Positions 60,287 to 64,000 of a DNA stretch of 64,000 nucleotides are shown one piece after another (positions within the stretch are counted from its first letter, which is position 1; each line of letters begins with the position of its first letter). Under the pieces are notes generated by a model. That model was not told where the DNA came from. It was given only the letters and a program-made list of their open reading frames with translations, and made no database searches. The position numbers and the translations under genes were made by a program. Source of the DNA: Welwitschia mirabilis (lineage: Eukaryota; Gnetophyta; Gnetopsida; Welwitschiales); NCBI GenBank assembly GCA_051453625.1, contig JBOZIK010000001.1, forward strand, positions 158,035,816 to 158,099,815, read 5' to 3'.

Positions 60287-60453
60287 GTAGGATCTAAAAT
60301 CTATAGCCAAAAGCTTAACTTGCTTTGATATCAAATTGTAAAATCCATATTTTACATCTAAAAACTTTAATTTTTCTCTAATACCAAAAGGTAATACTTG
60401 TTTAAATAACTGAAAAACTTCAAATAATGCTCTAATACCAAAATGTAAGATCC
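60287..60453 (-). repeat. Three tandem copies of a tRNA-Met primer-site/LTR-end junction
   Basis: On the plus strand gctttgatatcaaattgtaa (60322), ctctaataccaaaaggtaa (60376) and gctctaataccaaaatgtaa (60429) repeat every ~54 bases. Each is the complement of a TGGTATCAGAGC primer site joined to an LTR end (tgtaagatcc). A fourth LTR-end piece (tgtaggatct) starts at 60287. Confidence 0.7.
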
Positions 60454-60997
60454 ACTATTTATAAACTAAAAGCTTTAAAAGATTGCTCTAAAATAATTAT
60501 GTAAATCCAATTTAATTAAATCATTAAAGAATCACTTAATTTATTTAGACTATTTTACATTGTCCATGCATCAAATGTAAATAATGATATAAAACATCTA
60601 AAACTGATAAAATGAGTGTGTTTTTTACTAAGAACACTTGAGTTTACATGTTAAGCTTAGATTTACAAAAATACATCAACGAGTTATGTTTGAACCATTT
60701 TTGCATAAGAAAATAAGGATTTGAAAATATGATTTAAAACATCTAGAAATGATAAAATAGAGTGTGTTTTTTATTAGAAACACATAGGGTTTACCTTATT
60801 TGATCGACTATAAACAAAACCTAGTTATGCACATCCAAAGTATGCGAGAAATTCTAAGAATTGAGCAAGAAGATTTTTTTGCATTTATTATTTTAGAATC
60901 TAATTTTTCAAAAGAAAGTTTATAAGTAAATAGTTTTATTCAAATGTCGAATTCTATATAAAAGTAGAAATAAGTATCTTCGTCTAATCCCCCTATT
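60454..60997. other. Non-coding stretch with a repeated ~60-bp segment
   Basis: aaaacatcta...gataaaat...gtgtgtttttta...gaacac recurs at about 60592-60655 and 60738-60800. It may be LTR sequence belonging to the junction repeats at its left. Confidence 0.5.
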
Positions 60998-62480
60998 ATG
61001 ATAGGAACCTCTACTACTCCCATAAATCCAAATGCTAATGTTACTTTTAGAGAATTAATTATAAATAAAGAGCATGAAATCCAAAATCCTTTTGAACCCC
61101 CTCCCATTGATGGTGTTAAGTTAAGAAATTTAAGTACATATCCTATTTATACTAAAGAAAATGATAAAGATCTACATTAACATATAGCTAACATCAAACA
61201 ATTAGTGCTTACTTCAAGAAATGATAAAAAATGAATTAGTGATTATACTTACATGATTATCTTTTATGTCATACTAAAATGAAAAGAAAAAATACAGTTA
61301 AGAACTATTCCATATAAAAGTTCAAAAAATATGGAACCAATTTCAAGAAGCCTTTATAAAAAGATTTATCAGTGCAACTACAATGAGGAAAAAATGAAAT
61401 AAGTAATAAACTTTCAACAACAACCTAATGAGGATGATGCTATAACATATGAATAATTTTTAATATTAATACATTATAATTCTATTGATGTATTTATTTA
61501 AGAAAAAATAATAGATTATTTCTACAGTGGATTAAACATTCAAATTAAACAACTTGTATATTTCTCATGTAGTGGTAACTTAATTAACCTAATGTTAGAA
61601 AATGCATGAAAGTTGTTGGAATAATTAGTGGAAGTAAGTTAAACTTGGCCTAAGCCAACATCTAAATAAAATCATCTATAAGTTAAATCATAAAAGATCT
61701 TAAGGAAGTAAAATAAGAAAAGGGAAAATCATAAAAAGAACTAGTAAATGCAATCAAGGATCTCACAACAACTTGAGAAAAATATATACAAATGATACTT
61801 GATGTAAAAGTGACATGTAAATAGAATGTGGTTTCAATTTGTTATTTATGTAAAGACAACTATCATGTAACTAAAGAATGTCTTTTATTATTAACTTACA
61901 AAGAGAAAATTTATGAAAAAGTATGTGCATTCATTCAAAAGTCTTCAAACCTTAAGAATTAAATTCAAACCAAAATCAGTTTCAACCTAGAATGAATGGA
62001 CAACCAAACTTTCAAAATTTTGAAAATAAATTCAAAAAAATTTCAAATATGTCATCCAAATTTTCATGCAAGTACATTAAATTCTAAAAATCAAAATGAT
62101 CCATTTAGAGATTCCATAGATGAGATAAGAAAATCTTAAGAGAAGACAAAATCAAACATTGCACATCTAGTAAATGTTCTTCAATAAAACTAAATTAAAG
62201 ATCATAAGAATCAGTTATAGTACAACCTTTGCTAAACTTTAATAAAATAAGAAACTATTAGAAGATTATAACAAGAGATAAAAATAATATGACACCTCCT
62301 ACCCATGAGGATTCAACTTTCAAAAATAATAAGAAAGATGAAGAAGAAGAAGAGGATATAAAAATCTTAGACAATCATAACTTTTCTTCTTCGTTAAGTG
62401 ATAAGCTTAACAAGAAATGTTTTCCTCAAGATAAAGGAAACAAACCTACTATTCCTTAACTTAATAGATTAAATGGAAGT
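60998..62480 (+). pseudogene. Athila gag (second element), broken
   Basis: It starts at a true ATG, with the conserved Pro-rich and FYSGLN segments. Acidic and Lys-rich stretches near 62330-62400 mark the C-terminal part. Several frameshifts. Confidence 0.72.
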
Positions 62481-62619
62481 ATTATGTTTATAATTATGTA
62501 AAAGCCTTAATGCAAAATGTATGCATAAATTTACCCTTTTAAAAACTCTTACAAAAAATTCCTAAATATTTTAAGTTGTGGAAAGACCTAATCAGGAGGA
62601 AATAAAAATGAATCATACC

Positions 62620-63080
62620 TAGTAAAGTCTTCTTAGGTCAATCTATAACAAACTTAGTTTTGCAAAAATATCCAAAATTTAAGGATCTGAGGGTAACAAT
62701 GATTAGTGTTACTATAGAATGAAATAAAAGAATTAAAAATCCTTAATTGATATAGGTACAAGTGTTAATATCATATCTATTCACATTAGTTAAATACTTA
62801 GTTTGAAAAGTAGATTAAGCCTACACATATTATCTTAGAATTAATTGACACTTCAATGAAGAAATATTTAAGAGCAATAAAAGACTTGGTAATTCATATA
62901 GAAGAAGCTTATTATCCACCAGATATGGTTATGATAGAAGTTACACATAATGGATGTTATCCACTACTTCTAAGAAGAGTATTTTGTGTAATTGCTCATT
63001 ATATTATTAATACATGAACTGGAATGACAGAGTACCACTTAGAAAATAAGAAGTTTACCATTAAGTTTTTCAATGCTGTT
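62620..63080 (+). pseudogene. Athila protease (second element), active-site Asp kept
   Basis: SITNLVLQKYPKFKDL leads to DIGTSVNIIS at 62749-62778, the D-T/S-G-A-S box with Asp and Gly kept but the second and fourth positions changed. Stops lie on both sides. Confidence 0.65.
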
Positions 63081-64000
63081 GAAAAATAAATGGGTAATGA
63101 GGGGAATTTAGAGAAACAAATTAAGCTAACATTATTTTCATAGCATTGTTGACTTAAAAAGAGATGTTTAATGCTTTATGAGCCTACCCTGTATGATGAT
63201 CCACTTGAAGTAAAAAATTTAAAAGATTTTAACCATAATGAACTCAACTATAAATATCTTGGAACTAACTATTTTAATTAGGAGAGAAAATTAATAAAAT
63301 CTATAATTTAAGAAGAAATTTAACATCTACAAATAACTAAGATTTTGTATTTGAAGGAAGGTCATTCATATATGTTATCTAAATGATGGTCAGAGATGAT
63401 AATCAACTTTGAGAAAATAATGATAAACACTGAAAACTTTAACTTAGATCTAAAATTCTTACGTAGTGGTCTAAAAGATATATTTCCATTTATTGATAAA
63501 CATAAACCTTTAATAATAAATAAACATTTTTTAATAAGAATTAACTTTAATATCACTATTAAATTCTAGGATTAATGTATTTTCTTAGACTTACAAGAAT
63601 TTAGTAGTCATTACCACTTCTATAATTCAACATAAAATCTATCTTAAAGATAGTGCAAAACTAGTTAGAAAAACTCAAAGAAGACTAAATCCAGTCCTTA
63701 AATAAGTAGTTAAAGATGAAATCATTAAATTAATTGATTCTTAAATTATTTATATCATATCTAATAATAAGTGGATTATCCCTTTGACAGTAGTATCAAA
63801 AAAAATGAAAACTAGAAAATGCATATTAATTTTAGAAAGCTTAATGAAGTAATAAAACAAGATCATTGCCCTTTATCCTTTTTGAACCAAATTCTTAATA
63901 CAATCCAAGGACATGTCTTTTACTATTTTCTTAATGGATATAGTGGTTGTAATCAGGTTTGTATAGCTAGTAAGAATCAAACAAAGATAACTTTCACTTT

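Larger units (their letters stand above)
60998..64000 (+). mobile_element. Second Athila-type gypsy element, gag to RT, cut by the window end
   Basis: Gag begins at ATG 60998 (MIGTSTTPINPNANVTFREL) and is open for 60 codons. Later FYSGLNIQIKQLVYFSC (about 61520-61570) matches the Athila gag FYNGL box. Protease is at 62749 (DIGTSVNIIS). RT starts near 63690 (DEIIKLIDS.IIYIISNNKW) with FRKLNEVIKQDHCPL (about 63825-63870) and FLNGYSGCNQV before the window ends. Many stops at Gln/Trp positions. No LTR or primer site is identified on its left. Confidence 0.82.

Overview
The window is nuclear DNA of a land plant, most probably a flowering plant. It is very AT-rich and is a graveyard of nested, heavily decayed retrotransposons. 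The evidence for a plant is the element families present: Athila-type and other Ty3/gypsy elements, a SIRE/Maximus-like Ty1/copia element, other copia remnants, a plant L1-type LINE fragment and tRNA-derived SINEs. No intact host gene, ribosomal RNA gene or CRISPR array is visible. Plant genes start at ATG, so most short open frames that begin at TTG, CTG or GTG have no meaning. I could not identify the species.

Layout. 118-18803: an Athila-type gypsy element on the plus strand. It has a partial 5' LTR, a tRNA-Asp-type primer site, gag, protease, RT/RNase H, integrase, a long 3' region, a polypurine tract and a 2.9 kb 3' LTR. Its protease is split by a minus-strand SIRE-like copia element (2969-10319) that has lost gag, protease and most of integrase, and that carries three LTR pieces rather than two. 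18804-19712: a regular tandem array of ten 91-bp units, flush with the Athila 3' LTR. 19866-24770: a second gypsy element (plus). 24770-27600: unassigned AT-rich DNA with a degenerate minisatellite. 27600-30760: a third gypsy element (plus).

31950-35120 is different. It is richer in GC, keeps many CpG sites and holds three broken gene-like pieces: an exon-like block, a cysteine-rich secreted-peptide-like frame on the minus strand, and a small secreted-protein-like frame on the plus strand. The last is duplicated at 46368-46740. 35066-44465 holds SINE-like elements, an isolated integrase piece, a LINE RT piece, a copia RNase H with its LTR, and a foldback element. 44640-45660 is a second GC-richer patch. 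46900-50400 is a decayed copia element (minus). 52371-53245 is a CA microsatellite with an assembly gap. 53770-56470 is a 2.7 kb degenerate tandem array with units of about 51 bp and then about 71 bp. 58200-60285 is a fourth gypsy remnant, followed by three tandem copies of a tRNA-Met-type primer-site/LTR-end junction. 60998 to the end is a second Athila-type gag-pol that runs out of the window.

The genes do not work together as a system. Stops in the element genes fall mostly at expected Gln or Trp codons, and catalytic Asp codons are repeatedly changed by G-to-A, as long-term cytosine methylation and deamination would produce. The items most worth following up are the 91-bp array, the 51/71-bp array, and the GC-richer island with its duplicated secreted-peptide-like frame.
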